A DNA stretch of 15,046 bases. Origin: Desulfarculus sp. (GTDB lineage Bacteria; Desulfobacterota; Desulfarculia; Desulfarculales; Desulfarculaceae). Both the position numbers and the translations under genes were made by a program. This document shows, piece after piece, positions 7,428-14,279 of the stretch. The stretch lies in contig JAIWNN010000071.1 of the NCBI GenBank assembly GCA_020216805.1, positions 1 to 15,046 of the forward strand, written 5' to 3'. Position 1 is the first letter of the stretch. Every line of letters begins with the position of its first letter. A model generated the notes under the pieces. It did not search any database. It was not told the origin of the DNA and saw only the letters and a program-made list of their open reading frames with translations.

Positions 7428-8465
7428 TCAGGCCATGCGTCCCGCGATCATCCGCAGGGTGTCCGCCACCCGGCGGCAATAGGCGCGCTCGTTGTCGTGC
7501 CAGATCAAAAGCCGCAACAGGGCGCGGTCGAGACTCATCCAGTTTATATCAACCAGGCCGGAATGGGTATCGCCCACGAAATCGGCCGCCACCCGGGGCC
7601 GGCCCAGAAAACCCTCCTCGATGGCCACCACGTCCTTCAATGGGCCGGCGCAGGCCGCGCGCAAGAGCCCCACCACCTGGGCCGGTTCGACCGGCGGGTT
7701 GGTCAGCACCAGGTCGGCGATCAAGGCGTTGACCAGCAGGGTGGGCACCCGCAGGCTCATGGCGCTGAGGCGGCCGGCCAGGGCGGGCAGGAGTTGGGCG
7801 ATGGTGCGGGCCACCTCGCTGGTCACCGGCCGCACCGTCAGCCCCGAGCGCCCGGCGCTGGCCTGGGGGGCGGGGGCGTCCAAGAGGGTGTCGCCGGAAA
7901 GCGCCGGGTGGATGGTGGCGATGGCCCCGCTCTCCACCCCGTAGGCGGCCTGGATCACCGCCAGCACCGGGGCCAGGGCGTTGGCGGTGCAGGTGGAGCA
8001 GGAGACCACGTGGTGGGCCGCCGGGTCGTAGTCCCCCCAGTTCACCCCCCGCACCAGGATGATGTCCGCCGCCGCCTCGGAGCGGGTGATGACCACCTTG
8101 GCCACCCGGTTTCCGGCCAGGCTCGCGGCCTGGGCCGCCGCCGCCGGGTCGCCCGAGGCCTCCACCAGGAGCTCCACCCCCAGCTCGGCCCAGTCCACCT
8201 CCGCCGGACCGCGGTCGTAGTGCACCGGGATGGCCCGGCCGTCCACCACCAGGCTGTTCCCCTCGGCCCCCACCGGGCCGGGATAGCGGCCATGGCTGGT
8301 GTCGTGGGCCAACAGATAGGCCAGGTCGGCGGTCAGCTCCACCGGGTCGCGCCGGCCGGGATTGATCTCGGCCACCGCGCGCAGCTCCAGGCCCGGGCAC
8401 TGGCGCAGCTCGCGCAAGAGCCCCCGGCCCACCCGGCCGAAGCCTATGATGCCGATGCCGGTCAT
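7428..8465 (-). CDS. GAPDH-family NAD-dependent dehydrogenase, divergent paralogue
   Basis: This 345-aa protein has the glyceraldehyde-3-phosphate dehydrogenase fold. The Rossmann loop is GIIGFGRVGRG (residues 4-14), Glu33 occupies the position that binds adenosine ribose and is acidic as in NAD enzymes, and LLAHDTSHGRYPG is conserved. The catalytic Cys159 lies in SCSTCTANALAPV and the catalytic His186 in ATIHPALSGDTLLDAP. RVPT (239-242) and WHDNERAYCRRV (322-333) complete the fold. It departs from canonical enzymes: the SCTTN core reads TCTAN, and the phosphate-binding STGAAKA stretch is replaced by PVTSEVARTI. The substrate may therefore not be glyceraldehyde-3-phosphate; erythrose-4-phosphate or another aldehyde is possible. 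I chose the ATG at 8465 because GIGIIGFGR starts right after it; the upstream in-frame TTG and ATG lie inside a repeat hairpin. No clear Shine-Dalgarno precedes the ATG. No pgk or other glycolytic gene is adjacent. Confidence 0.85.
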   Translation of the reverse strand: MTGIGIIGFGRVGRGLLRELRQCPGLELRAVAEINPGRRDPVELTADLAYLLAHDTSHGRYPGPVGAEGNSLVVDGRAIPVHYDRGPAEVDWAELGVELLVEASGDPAAAAQAASLAGNRVAKVVITRSEAAADIILVRGVNWGDYDPAAHHVVSCSTCTANALAPVLAVIQAAYGVESGAIATIHPALSGDTLLDAPAPQASAGRSGLTVRPVTSEVARTIAQLLPALAGRLSAMSLRVPTLLVNALIADLVLTNPPVEPAQVVGLLRAACAGPLKDVVAIEEGFLGRPRVAADFVGDTHSGLVDINWMSLDRALLRLLIWHDNERAYCRRVADTLRMIAGRMA

Positions 8466-8476
8466 GAGAGCGTTGG

Positions 8477-8535
8477 TGGGGGAAAACTTTTGTGAACAAA
8501 AGTTTTCCCCCATACCCCCTTTCAAAAAACTTTAC
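8477..8535 (+). repeat. Interspersed-repeat element A: long perfect hairpin with C5-A6 flank
   Basis: Perfect 17-bp arms (tgggggaaaacttttgt at 8477-8493; complement at 8496-8512) are separated by only 2 bases. A flank follows with a C5 tract (8515-8519) and an A6 block (8524-8529) leading into aaaacttt at 8526-8533. That octamer is complementary to aaagtttt (8499-8506) in the right arm, so the flank can compete with the hairpin. The arm nearest the GAPDH-like gene ends 11 bases before its start codon. The G5-A-C-T architecture recalls intergenic hairpins in Desulfovibrio-type genomes, from memory. Confidence 0.75.
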
Positions 8536-8579
8536 GGGTTGGTCCTCGGCGGACGTTTCGCCTCCCCAATAATACCCCA

Positions 8580-8606
8580 GCGGCAATGCGCGCAGCGCAT
8601 TGCCGC
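8580..8606. repeat. Central palindrome of the intergenic repeat block
   Basis: Perfect 12-bp arms (gcggcaatgcgc at 8580-8591; complement at 8595-8606) enclose a gca loop. It sits between elements A and B, which point towards it from either side, giving the whole block an overall inverted arrangement like that of bacterial interspersed mosaic elements. Confidence 0.7.
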
Positions 8607-8667
8607 CAGCCTTTTTAGGAGGGGGCGCGGGGGAACCCTTTTTCGGCGCGAAAAAGGGTTCCCCCGC
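8607..8667 (-). repeat. Interspersed-repeat element B: 19-bp hairpin after sucD, possible sucCD terminator
   Basis: Perfect 19-bp arms (8627-8645 and 8649-8667; core ggggg-aa-ccc-ttttt) enclose a 3-base loop. Read on the minus strand, the hairpin is followed by a C5 tract (8621-8625) and AAAAAGG (8610-8616). This is the same architecture as element A but in the opposite orientation. AAAAAGG is complementary to CCUUUUU in the hairpin's first arm (8651-8657), allowing an alternative pairing. It starts 15 bases after the sucD stop and could end or stabilise the sucCD transcript; there is no terminal U-tract. Confidence 0.72.
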
Positions 8668-8681
8668 TTGCTCTCTTCATC

Positions 8682-9551
8682 TTACCTGATCTTCCGCGCC
8701 ACGGTGGCGCCGAAGTCGCCCAGGGCGCGGACGACGGTCATGCCGGCGGCCTCCATGGCGGCGATCTTGTCGCTGGCCTTGCCCTTGGAGCCGCTGATGA
8801 TGGCCCCGGCGTGGCCCATGCGTTTGCCGGGGGGGGCGGTGAGTCCGGCCACGAAGCCGAAGACGGGCTTGTTGAAATGCTCGGCGATATAGGCGGCGGC
8901 CCGCTCCTCGGCGTCGCCGCCGATCTCGCCGATGAGCGCCACGGCCTCGGTCTCGGGATCCTCGGCGAAGAGCTTGAGCAGGTCGATGTAGTTCATGCCG
9001 CCCACCGGATCGCCGCCGATGCCGATGCAGGTGCTCTGGCCCAGGCCGGCGCTGGTGAGCTGGTGGACCACCTCGTAGGTGAGGGTGCCGGAGCGGCTGA
9101 TGAGGCCCACCGAGCCCTTCTTGTGGATGTAGCCCGGCATGATGCCCAGCTTGCATTCCTCCGGCGTGATGATGCCGGGGCAGTTGGGGCCGATCATCAG
9201 GGTGCCCCTGGCGTTGAGGAAGGCCTTGACCCGGATCATGTCCATCACCGGGATGTGCTCGGTGATGACCACCACCAGGCGGCAGCCGGCCTCGGAGGCC
9301 TCGCAGGCGGCGTCGGCGGCGAAGGCGGCCGGCACGAAGACGATGCTGACCTCGGCCCCGGTTTCACGCACGGCGTCGGCCACCCGGTCGAAGACCGGCA
9401 CCCCCAGGACGGTCTGGCCGGACTTGCCGGGGGTGACCCCGGCCACGATCTTGGTGCCGTACTCGATCATTTTCTCGGTGTGGAACATGCCCTCGCGCCC
9501 GGTGAGGCCCTGGACCACAATCCTGGTGTCCTTGTTGACCAGTATGCTCAT
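8682..9551 (-). CDS. sucD: Succinyl-CoA synthetase (ADP-forming) subunit alpha
   Basis: This is the CoA-binding, phosphohistidine-carrying subunit of succinate-CoA ligase, which interconverts succinyl-CoA and succinate with formation of ATP or GTP in the TCA cycle. The 289-aa length is normal. The N-terminal CoA-binding Rossmann domain has [20 protein letters not shown] (14-33) and [20 protein letters not shown] (37-55). The ligase domain has [23 protein letters not shown] (151-162) and [14 protein letters not shown]. The phosphorylated His247 stands in [11 protein letters not shown], at the position equivalent to the E. coli active-site histidine. It follows sucC by 19 bp, with GAGGA 9 bases before the ATG at 9551. 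The hairpin block 8607-8667 follows its stop. Confidence 0.98.
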   Translation of the reverse strand: MSILVNKDTRIVVQGLTGREGMFHTEKMIEYGTKIVAGVTPGKSGQTVLGVPVFDRVADAVRETGAEVSIVFVPAAFAADAACEASEAGCRLVVVITEHIPVMDMIRVKAFLNARGTLMIGPNCPGIITPEECKLGIMPGYIHKKGSVGLISRSGTLTYEVVHQLTSAGLGQSTCIGIGGDPVGGMNYIDLLKLFAEDPETEAVALIGEIGGDAEERAAAYIAEHFNKPVFGFVAGLTAPPGKRMGHAGAIISGSKGKASDKIAAMEAAGMTVVRALGDFGATVARKIR

Positions 9552-9570
9552 GGTTTGGCTTCCTCTCCGT

Positions 9571-10746
9571 CTAGCGGGCCTGGGCCGCGGCGACGACCTG
9601 GGCGATCTTCTCGGCCGCCTCCTTCATGGAGCCGGCCACCTCGAAGTCCAGGCCGCTTTGGGCCAGGATCTCCCTGCCGGCCTCGACGTTGGTCCCCTCC
9701 AGGCGCACCACCAGGGGCACCGAGAGCTTGACCTTCTTGGCCGCGGCCACCACCCCGGCGGCCAGGGTGTCGCAGCGCAGGATGCCGCCGAAGATGTTGA
9801 TCAGGATGGCCTCGACGTTGGGGTCGGAGAGGATGACCTCGAAGCCCTTGGTGACCATCTCCTCGCTGGCCCCGCCGCCCACGTCCAGGAAGTTGGCCGG
9901 TTCGGCCCCGGCCATCTTGATCACGTCCATGGTGGCCATGGCCAGGCCGGCGCCGTTGACCATGGTGCCCACGTTGCCGCCCAGGCGGATGTAGTTGAGC
10001 CCCTGCTTGACCGCCTGGCGCTCCAGGGGGTCGGTCTCCTCGGGATCCTCCAGCTCGGCGATCTCGGGATGGCGCTTCAGGGCGCTGTCGTCGAAGTTGA
10101 TCTTGCCGTCCAGGGCCACCAGGGTGCCCTCGCCGGTGACGGCCAGGGGGTTGATCTCCACCAGGGTGGCTTCCTTTTCCCAGGCCAGGCGCACCAGGTT
10201 CTGGACCAGGGCGGTGCCGGCATTGACCTGGGCGGCGGTCAGGCCGCAGCCGAAGAGCAGCTTGCGGGCCTGGAAGGGCCACAGGGCCTGGCCGGGCTCC
10301 ACGTGGGTGGTGAAGATCAGCTCGGGATGCTTCTCGGCCACCTCCTCGATGTCCATGCCGCCGCTGGGGCTGGCCATCACCGCCAGGCGCTGGGCGACGC
10401 GGTCCAGGACCACGGCCAGGTAGAGCTCGCGGGCGATGTCGGTGGCCTTCTCCACCCAGACCTTGCGCACCAGCTTGCCGGCCGCCCCGGTCTGGTGGGT
10501 GACCAGCGTCATGCCGATGATCTGCTCGGCGGCCTCGGCCGCGGCCTGGGGGCTGTCCACCACCTTGACGCCGCCGCCCTTGCCGCGGCCACCGGCGTGG
10601 ATCTGGGCCTTGACCACGTATTTGCCCGGCCCCAGCCGCTCGGCCACCGCGCGGGCCTCGGCCGGGGTGGTGGCCAGGCCGCCCTCGGGCACCGGCACCT
10701 GGAAGCTCTTCAGGAGCCCCTTGGCCTGATACTCATGCACGTTCAT
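9571..10746 (-). CDS. sucC: Succinyl-CoA synthetase (ADP-forming) subunit beta
   Basis: This is the nucleotide-binding, ATP-grasp subunit that partners SucD. The 391-aa length matches the family (E. coli 388). The N-terminal ATP-grasp domain begins [12 protein letters not shown] and contains [20 protein letters not shown] (44-63) with the Gly-Arg-Gly-Lys nucleotide loop. VEINPL (196-201) holds Asn199, and [10 protein letters not shown] holds Asp213, the two Mg ligands, at the same numbers as in E. coli. The C-terminal domain has [28 protein letters not shown] and [12 protein letters not shown] (318-329), which contact the phosphohistidine. Nucleotide specificity (ATP or GTP) cannot be settled by reading. 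It is the first gene of sucCD; AGGA lies about 11 bases before the ATG at 10746, and a candidate promoter is 60-90 bases upstream. Confidence 0.98.
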   Translation of the reverse strand: MNVHEYQAKGLLKSFQVPVPEGGLATTPAEARAVAERLGPGKYVVKAQIHAGGRGKGGGVKVVDSPQAAAEAAEQIIGMTLVTHQTGAAGKLVRKVWVEKATDIARELYLAVVLDRVAQRLAVMASPSGGMDIEEVAEKHPELIFTTHVEPGQALWPFQARKLLFGCGLTAAQVNAGTALVQNLVRLAWEKEATLVEINPLAVTGEGTLVALDGKINFDDSALKRHPEIAELEDPEETDPLERQAVKQGLNYIRLGGNVGTMVNGAGLAMATMDVIKMAGAEPANFLDVGGGASEEMVTKGFEVILSDPNVEAILINIFGGILRCDTLAAGVVAAAKKVKLSVPLVVRLEGTNVEAGREILAQSGLDFEVAGSMKEAAEKIAQVVAAAQAR

Positions 10747-10779
10747 GGGTTAAACGTCCTTTTCCGGGTTGGGCGTTGT

Positions 10780-10833
10780 AGGTTCCTAACCTTGACGACA
10801 GCCCAGTCTACTCCGGCTTGAGTAACGCTGCAA
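10780..10833 (-). promoter_or_regulatory. Candidate sigma70-like promoter of sucCD with small palindrome
   Basis: On the minus strand TTGCAG (10828-10833) and TAGACT (10805-10810) are separated by 17 bases and lie 59-87 bases before sucC. The match is partial (3/6 and 4/6). A short palindrome (aggtt-cct-aacct, 10780-10792) falls just after the expected start point and could be a regulator site or a short leader hairpin. Confidence 0.35.
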
Positions 10834-10879
10834 CCGCTGGCTGCGATTGGAATTTGCGATTTTTGGCGGCCTAATTGTC

Positions 10880-11269
10880 CTACTTTTTCCCCTGGCGCTG
10901 GCGCTCATCCAAAACCTCGCGCAGGACCTTGAGGGCCTGGTTGACCACCGGCATGCCGGCGTAGACCCCGGTCTGGAAGATGACCTCGGCCACCTCCTGG
11001 GCCGGGCAGCCCACGTTGAGGGCGGCCCAGATGTGCAGCCGCAGCTCCTCGCTCCGCTCCAGGGCGGTCAGCGCGGCCACGGCCGCCAGTTGGCGGGTGG
11101 GGTGGGGGATGCGCTGGCGGGCGTACATCTGGCCGGTGATGAACAGGGACAGGTCCTTGGCCAGGCCGGGGTCGAAGGAGCGCCAGAGGTCGTAGGGGCG
11201 GTCCCAGGGATAGCCCTCGAAGTAGGCCTTGGCGGTCTCGGCGGTCTTTTGCTTGAGTTCGTCGCTCAT
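10880..11269 (-). CDS. Carboxymuconolactone decarboxylase (CMD/AhpD-like) family protein
   Basis: This is a small all-helical CMD-family protein of 129 aa. It shows the family pattern: FDPGLAKDLSLFITGQMYARQRIPHPTRQLAAVAAL (32-67), EELRLHIWAALNVGCPAQEVAEVIFQTGVYAGMP (74-107), then VVNQALKVLREVL. His79 and Cys88 are present, but there is no CxxC pair, so it is not an AhpD-type alkylhydroperoxidase. It fits the gamma-carboxymuconolactone decarboxylase-like branch, whose members often have unknown roles. No protocatechuate-pathway genes are nearby, so true decarboxylase activity is not supported by context. The reading frame stays open far upstream to about 11749, but I chose the ATG at 11269. 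It has a GGAG upstream and the family similarity begins there; the upstream translation is low-complexity and overlaps the divergent promoter region. Confidence 0.88.
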   Translation of the reverse strand: MSDELKQKTAETAKAYFEGYPWDRPYDLWRSFDPGLAKDLSLFITGQMYARQRIPHPTRQLAAVAALTALERSEELRLHIWAALNVGCPAQEVAEVIFQTGVYAGMPVVNQALKVLREVLDERQRQGKK

Positions 11270-11327
11270 GATTGGCTCCCGGGGATGGGGTGGGTTGGTC
11301 AGGGGCCGCGCCCGGCGGCCAGCGGGC

Positions 11328-11356
11328 AGGATAGCAAGCCCAAGGAGGTGGAGCAA
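11328..11356 (-). promoter_or_regulatory. Candidate promoter of the CMD-family gene
   Basis: On the minus strand TTGCTC (11351-11356) and an extended -10, TGC-TATCCT (hexamer 11328-11333), are separated by 17 bases. The expected start point lies about 50 bases before the ATG at 11269. The match is partial, supported mainly by the spacing and the TGn extension. Confidence 0.4.
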
Positions 11357-11498
11357 GGCCGGAGCCGAGGCAAGTCGACCCCGATCGACCATGTCTTGAC
11401 GCTGACTGGCGACGGCGGCCAGGGCGCGCCGCCAGGCCGGCCCCCGAGAAGTCCAGGCGCCGTTCGCCCCGCAATGGCGGGCCACGCCCACTGTGAAA

Positions 11499-11527
11499 TT
11501 GTCCTGCCTCAGCCACCATGCTAAAAT
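11499..11527 (+). promoter_or_regulatory. Promoter of the hybrid histidine kinase
   Basis: TTGTCC (11499-11504) and TAAAAT (11522-11527) are separated by 17 bases, with TGC directly before the -10 (extended -10). An AT-rich stretch follows in otherwise very GC-rich DNA. This is the best sigma70-like promoter in the window. A start near 11534 implies a leader of about 215 nt before the ATG at 11752. Confidence 0.6.
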
Positions 11528-11565
11528 AAATCTAAAGAATAATTCGTCCGGCCCGGGGGGCCCGA

Positions 11566-11669
11566 GGGGCGGCGATGGTAGGTGGGGCGCCGGAGAATCG
11601 CCCAAGCGAAGGCGTCTCCGGGGCAGACCCCGCCGATCGCTTTTGACATCCGGTGTGGCGCGCCGCCCC
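11566..11669 (+). ncRNA. Potential structured 5' leader of the hybrid kinase mRNA
   Basis: Nested complementarities are visible: 11566-11574 with 11661-11669 (ggggcggcg, 9 bp), 11581-11587 with 11628-11634 (7 bp including one G-U), 11590-11596 with 11615-11621 (ccggaga, 7 bp), and 11599-11602 with 11611-11614 (4 bp, 8-base loop caagcgaa). A competing helix, GGCGAT (11571-11576) with ATCGCC (11597-11602), is also possible. It lies between the promoter and the start codon. It matches no riboswitch class I recognise, and high GC makes chance pairing likely, so this is tentative. Confidence 0.3.
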
Positions 11670-11742
11670 GCTCCCCGGCCTTCGACCGCCGCCTGCCGCC
11701 AGCGGCCGGATGCCGGTCGCGCTCCCATCCCTATTTTTGTTC

Positions 11743-11746
11743 GAGG
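11743..11746 (+). promoter_or_regulatory. Ribosome binding site deciding the kinase start
   Basis: GAGG lies 5 bases before the ATG at 11752. The two earlier in-frame ATGs (11653 and 11710) lack a good Shine-Dalgarno and would add a Pro/Arg-rich stretch before the first membrane segment. Confidence 0.55.
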
Positions 11747-11751
11747 CAAGC

Positions 11752-14232
11752 ATGGCGCAGGCCATCATCCATGAACTGGCGAGCAACGCGGCCATTCTGC
11801 TCGTCCTGAGCTTTCTCTATGTTCAGATCCACCGCCACTGGGAGGGCCACCGCCTGCTGGGCCAGGCGCTCAACGGAGTCCTCTTTGGCGCGGTGGCGGT
11901 GGGGGTGATGCTCAGCCCCCTGCATCTGCTGCCCGGGGTGGTCTTCGACACCCGGTCGGTGGTGATCAGCGTCGGCGGCCTGTTCGGCGGGCCTCTGGCG
12001 GCGGCGGTGGCCTTCGCCATGGCCAGCGCCTTCCGGATCTGGCAGGGAGGGGCCGGGGCCCTGATGGGGGTCTTGGTCAGCTTTTGCTCGGCCGCCCTGG
12101 GGGTGGGCTATTATTACTGGAAGCGCCGCAACCCGCGGATCATGACCGCCCCGCACCTCTACGCCTTCGGATTGCTGGTTCACCTGGTGATGCTGGTCTG
12201 CGCCCTGGCCCTGCCCGGCGCGATGACCTGGCGGGTGCTGAACGACATCGCCTTGCCGGTCATCATCATCTACCCCCTGGCCACCCTGCTCATCGCCATG
12301 TTGATCCGCGACATGGAGGCCCAGATCAATGCCGACCGGCGGCTGAGGGCCAGCGAGGAGCGCTACCGCCGCATCGTCACCACCGCCAACGAGGGCATCT
12401 GGGTCATCGATCCCGCCAACCGCACCCTGTTCGCCAACCAGAAGATGGCCGAGATGCTGGGCTGCAGCCCCGAGGAAATGGTGGGCCGCAACATCGAGGA
12501 ATTCATTCCCCAGGAAGACATGGCCATCCACCAGCAACAAATGGAGGCGCGGCGGGAGGGGTTCTCCGACCGCTACGAGCGCCGCTTTCGCCGCCGGGAT
12601 GGCAGCCTGGGTTGGGCCCTTATCTCGGCCGCGCCGCTGTACGAGGACGGGGTCTTCGCCGGCTCCCTGGCCATGTACACCGACATCAGCGCCCGCAAGC
12701 AGGCCGAGGAGGCCCTGCGAGCCAACGAAAAGCGCCTCAAGGCCATCCTGGAGGCCAGCGCCGACCCGGTGGTGGTCTACGACCAGACCGGCAACGTCAC
12801 CTACATCAATCCCGCCTTCACCCGGGTCTTCGGCTGGGAGCTCCAGGAGGTCATGGGCCGACGCATACCCTTCGTTCCCCCGGACCAACAGGAGCAGACC
12901 GCCGAGACCATCCGCCAGCTCTACCAAACCGGCGGCCCGGTGTCCCTCCAGACCAAGCGGCTGACCAAGCGGGGAGAATCGCTGGACATCGTCATCAGCG
13001 CCGCCGGCATCCCAGGTCCCGACGGCAACATCGCCGGCATGGTGGTCAATCTCACCGACGTCACCCACACCAACCGCCTGGAGGCCCAGCTGCGCCAGGC
13101 GCAGAAGATGGAGGCCATCGGCACCCTGGCCGGAGGCATCGCCCACGATTTCAACAACATCCTGGGGGCGATCATGGGCTATGCCGAGCTGGCCCTGCAA
13201 ACGGCCCAGGAAGGCGGCGACAACCGCCAGGAGCTGGCCCAGGTGCTGCAAGCCACCGAGCGGGCCCGCAACCTGGTCAAGCAGATCCTGACCTTCAGCC
13301 GCAAGGCCGAATCCGACCTGCGGCCCCTGAATCTCAACCAGTCGGTGCGCCAGGTCTTGAGCCTCTTAGAGCCAGCGCTGCCCAAGATGGTGCGGATCGA
13401 GACCCGGTTGGACCCGAACCTGGACCTGGTGCGGGCCGACGCCACCCAGATGGAGCAGGTGCTCCTCAACCTAGCCGGCAACGCCGCCGACGCCATGCCC
13501 GAGGGCGGACGGCTATTGATCGAAACCCAGAATCTGGACCTGGGACAGGACTATTGCGACCAGCACCTGGACCTGAACCCCGGGCGCCATGTCCTGCTGA
13601 TGGTCTCCGACACCGGCGTCGGGATGAGCCCCCAGGTGATGGAGCACATCTTCGATCCCTTCTTCACCACCAAGGGAGTCGGCAAGGGCACCGGCCTGGG
13701 GCTGTCCACCGTCTTCGGCATCGTCAAGGGCCACGGCGGCGCGGTGACCTGCTACAGCGAGCCTGGGCTGGGCACCACCTTCAAGATTTTTCTGCCGGCA
13801 TACAACGCCGAGGCCCCCTTCCACCTCCACGCCGAGCCGAAGACCCCGCGTCCCCTGGGCGGCGGCGAGACCGTCCTGCTGGTGGACGACGAAACCAGCC
13901 TGCGCGAGCTGGGACGGCAGACCCTGGAAGGCGTGGGCTATCGGGTGATCACCGCCGCCAGCGGCGAGGAGGCCCTGGCCATCTTCAAGGCCCGCAGCGC
14001 GGAAATCGACCTGGTGGTGCTGGACCTGGGCATGCCCGGCATGGGCGGCCACAAGTGCCTTCAGGCCATCCTGGACCTCGATCCCCAGGCCAAGGTGGTC
14101 ATCGCCAGCGGGTATTCGGCCAACGGCCAGGTCAGGCAATCCCTGGAATTCGGCGCGGCCGGCTACGTGGCCAAGCCCTATCGTCGGCGCGACCTGTTGA
14201 CCACCATCCGGGACGTCCTGGATCGCAAGTAG
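11752..14232 (+). CDS. Membrane hybrid histidine kinase: 5TM-Lyt, PAS, PAS, HisKA, HATPase, receiver
   Basis: This is a sensor kinase of 826 aa from the ATG at 11752. Residues 8-190 form a multi-helix membrane module of the 5TMR-LYT (LytS/YhcK) type, with the block PGVVFDTRSVVISVGGLFGGP and FRIWQGGAGALMG. Two PAS domains follow at about 202-317 and 327-442 (YRRIVTTANEGIWVID; LEASADPVVVYDQ), each ending in a PAC-like segment. The HisKA dimerisation helix has GTLAGGIAHDFNNIL with phospho-acceptor His465. The HATPase has LLNLAGNAADAM (N-box Asn577), SDTGVGM, FDPFFTTK and GKGTGLGLSTVFGI. A C-terminal receiver has acidic Asp712-Asp713, phospho-acceptor Asp758 (VVLDLGMPGMGG) and Lys808. All catalytic residues are present. 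The signal is unknown; LytS-type modules and PAS domains can sense envelope or redox cues. No separate response regulator is adjacent. The gene is probably transcribed alone from the promoter at 11499-11527. Confidence 0.95.
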   Translation: MAQAIIHELASNAAILLVLSFLYVQIHRHWEGHRLLGQALNGVLFGAVAVGVMLSPLHLLPGVVFDTRSVVISVGGLFGGPLAAAVAFAMASAFRIWQGGAGALMGVLVSFCSAALGVGYYYWKRRNPRIMTAPHLYAFGLLVHLVMLVCALALPGAMTWRVLNDIALPVIIIYPLATLLIAMLIRDMEAQINADRRLRASEERYRRIVTTANEGIWVIDPANRTLFANQKMAEMLGCSPEEMVGRNIEEFIPQEDMAIHQQQMEARREGFSDRYERRFRRRDGSLGWALISAAPLYEDGVFAGSLAMYTDISARKQAEEALRANEKRLKAILEASADPVVVYDQTGNVTYINPAFTRVFGWELQEVMGRRIPFVPPDQQEQTAETIRQLYQTGGPVSLQTKRLTKRGESLDIVISAAGIPGPDGNIAGMVVNLTDVTHTNRLEAQLRQAQKMEAIGTLAGGIAHDFNNILGAIMGYAELALQTAQEGGDNRQELAQVLQATERARNLVKQILTFSRKAESDLRPLNLNQSVRQVLSLLEPALPKMVRIETRLDPNLDLVRADATQMEQVLLNLAGNAADAMPEGGRLLIETQNLDLGQDYCDQHLDLNPGRHVLLMVSDTGVGMSPQVMEHIFDPFFTTKGVGKGTGLGLSTVFGIVKGHGGAVTCYSEPGLGTTFKIFLPAYNAEAPFHLHAEPKTPRPLGGGETVLLVDDETSLRELGRQTLEGVGYRVITAASGEEALAIFKARSAEIDLVVLDLGMPGMGGHKCLQAILDLDPQAKVVIASGYSANGQVRQSLEFGAAGYVAKPYRRRDLLTTIRDVLDRK

Positions 14233-14279
14233 GGCCCGGATGGTCCGGCCTTCCGCCGGGCGCGTCAGTCCCGGTCCGG

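Larger units (their letters stand above)
11270..11751. other. 482-bp divergent intergenic region
   Basis: This gene-free stretch separates the leftward CMD-family gene from the rightward hybrid kinase. It holds a candidate promoter in each direction (11328-11356 minus; 11499-11527 plus), a TCGACC direct repeat spaced by 10 bp (11375-11380 and 11385-11390), an AT-rich island at 11521-11545 and a potential RNA structure (11566-11669). Reading frames cross it, but they are Arg/Pro/Gly-rich, typical of non-coding GC-rich DNA, and I do not call a gene there. Confidence 0.6.

Noticed and set aside
8562..8575. TATTAT on the minus strand (within 8566-8575) as a promoter for the GAPDH-like gene
   Set aside because: No -35 or TGn extension is found at the proper distance, and the upstream bases belong to the central palindrome.
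8466..8681. A CRISPR array or an IS end in the sucD/GAPDH-like intergenic block
   Set aside because: There are no regularly spaced direct repeats and no transposase or target duplication; the structure is three inverted repeats.
11570..11640. A known riboswitch (fluoride, glycine, c-di-GMP or cobalamin) in the kinase leader
   Set aside because: GGCGATGG and GGAGA pieces resemble parts of some classes, but the conserved cores of those classes are missing.
11270..11749. N-terminal extension of the CMD-family gene up to 11749
   Set aside because: The extra 160 residues are Arg/Pro/Ala-rich and unlike the family. A good start with GGAG exists at 11269, and the stretch overlaps both candidate promoters.
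11653..11751. Earlier starts of the hybrid kinase at 11653 or 11710
   Set aside because: They add a Pro/Arg-rich stretch before the first membrane helix and lack a Shine-Dalgarno; the ATG at 11752 has GAGG at a proper distance.
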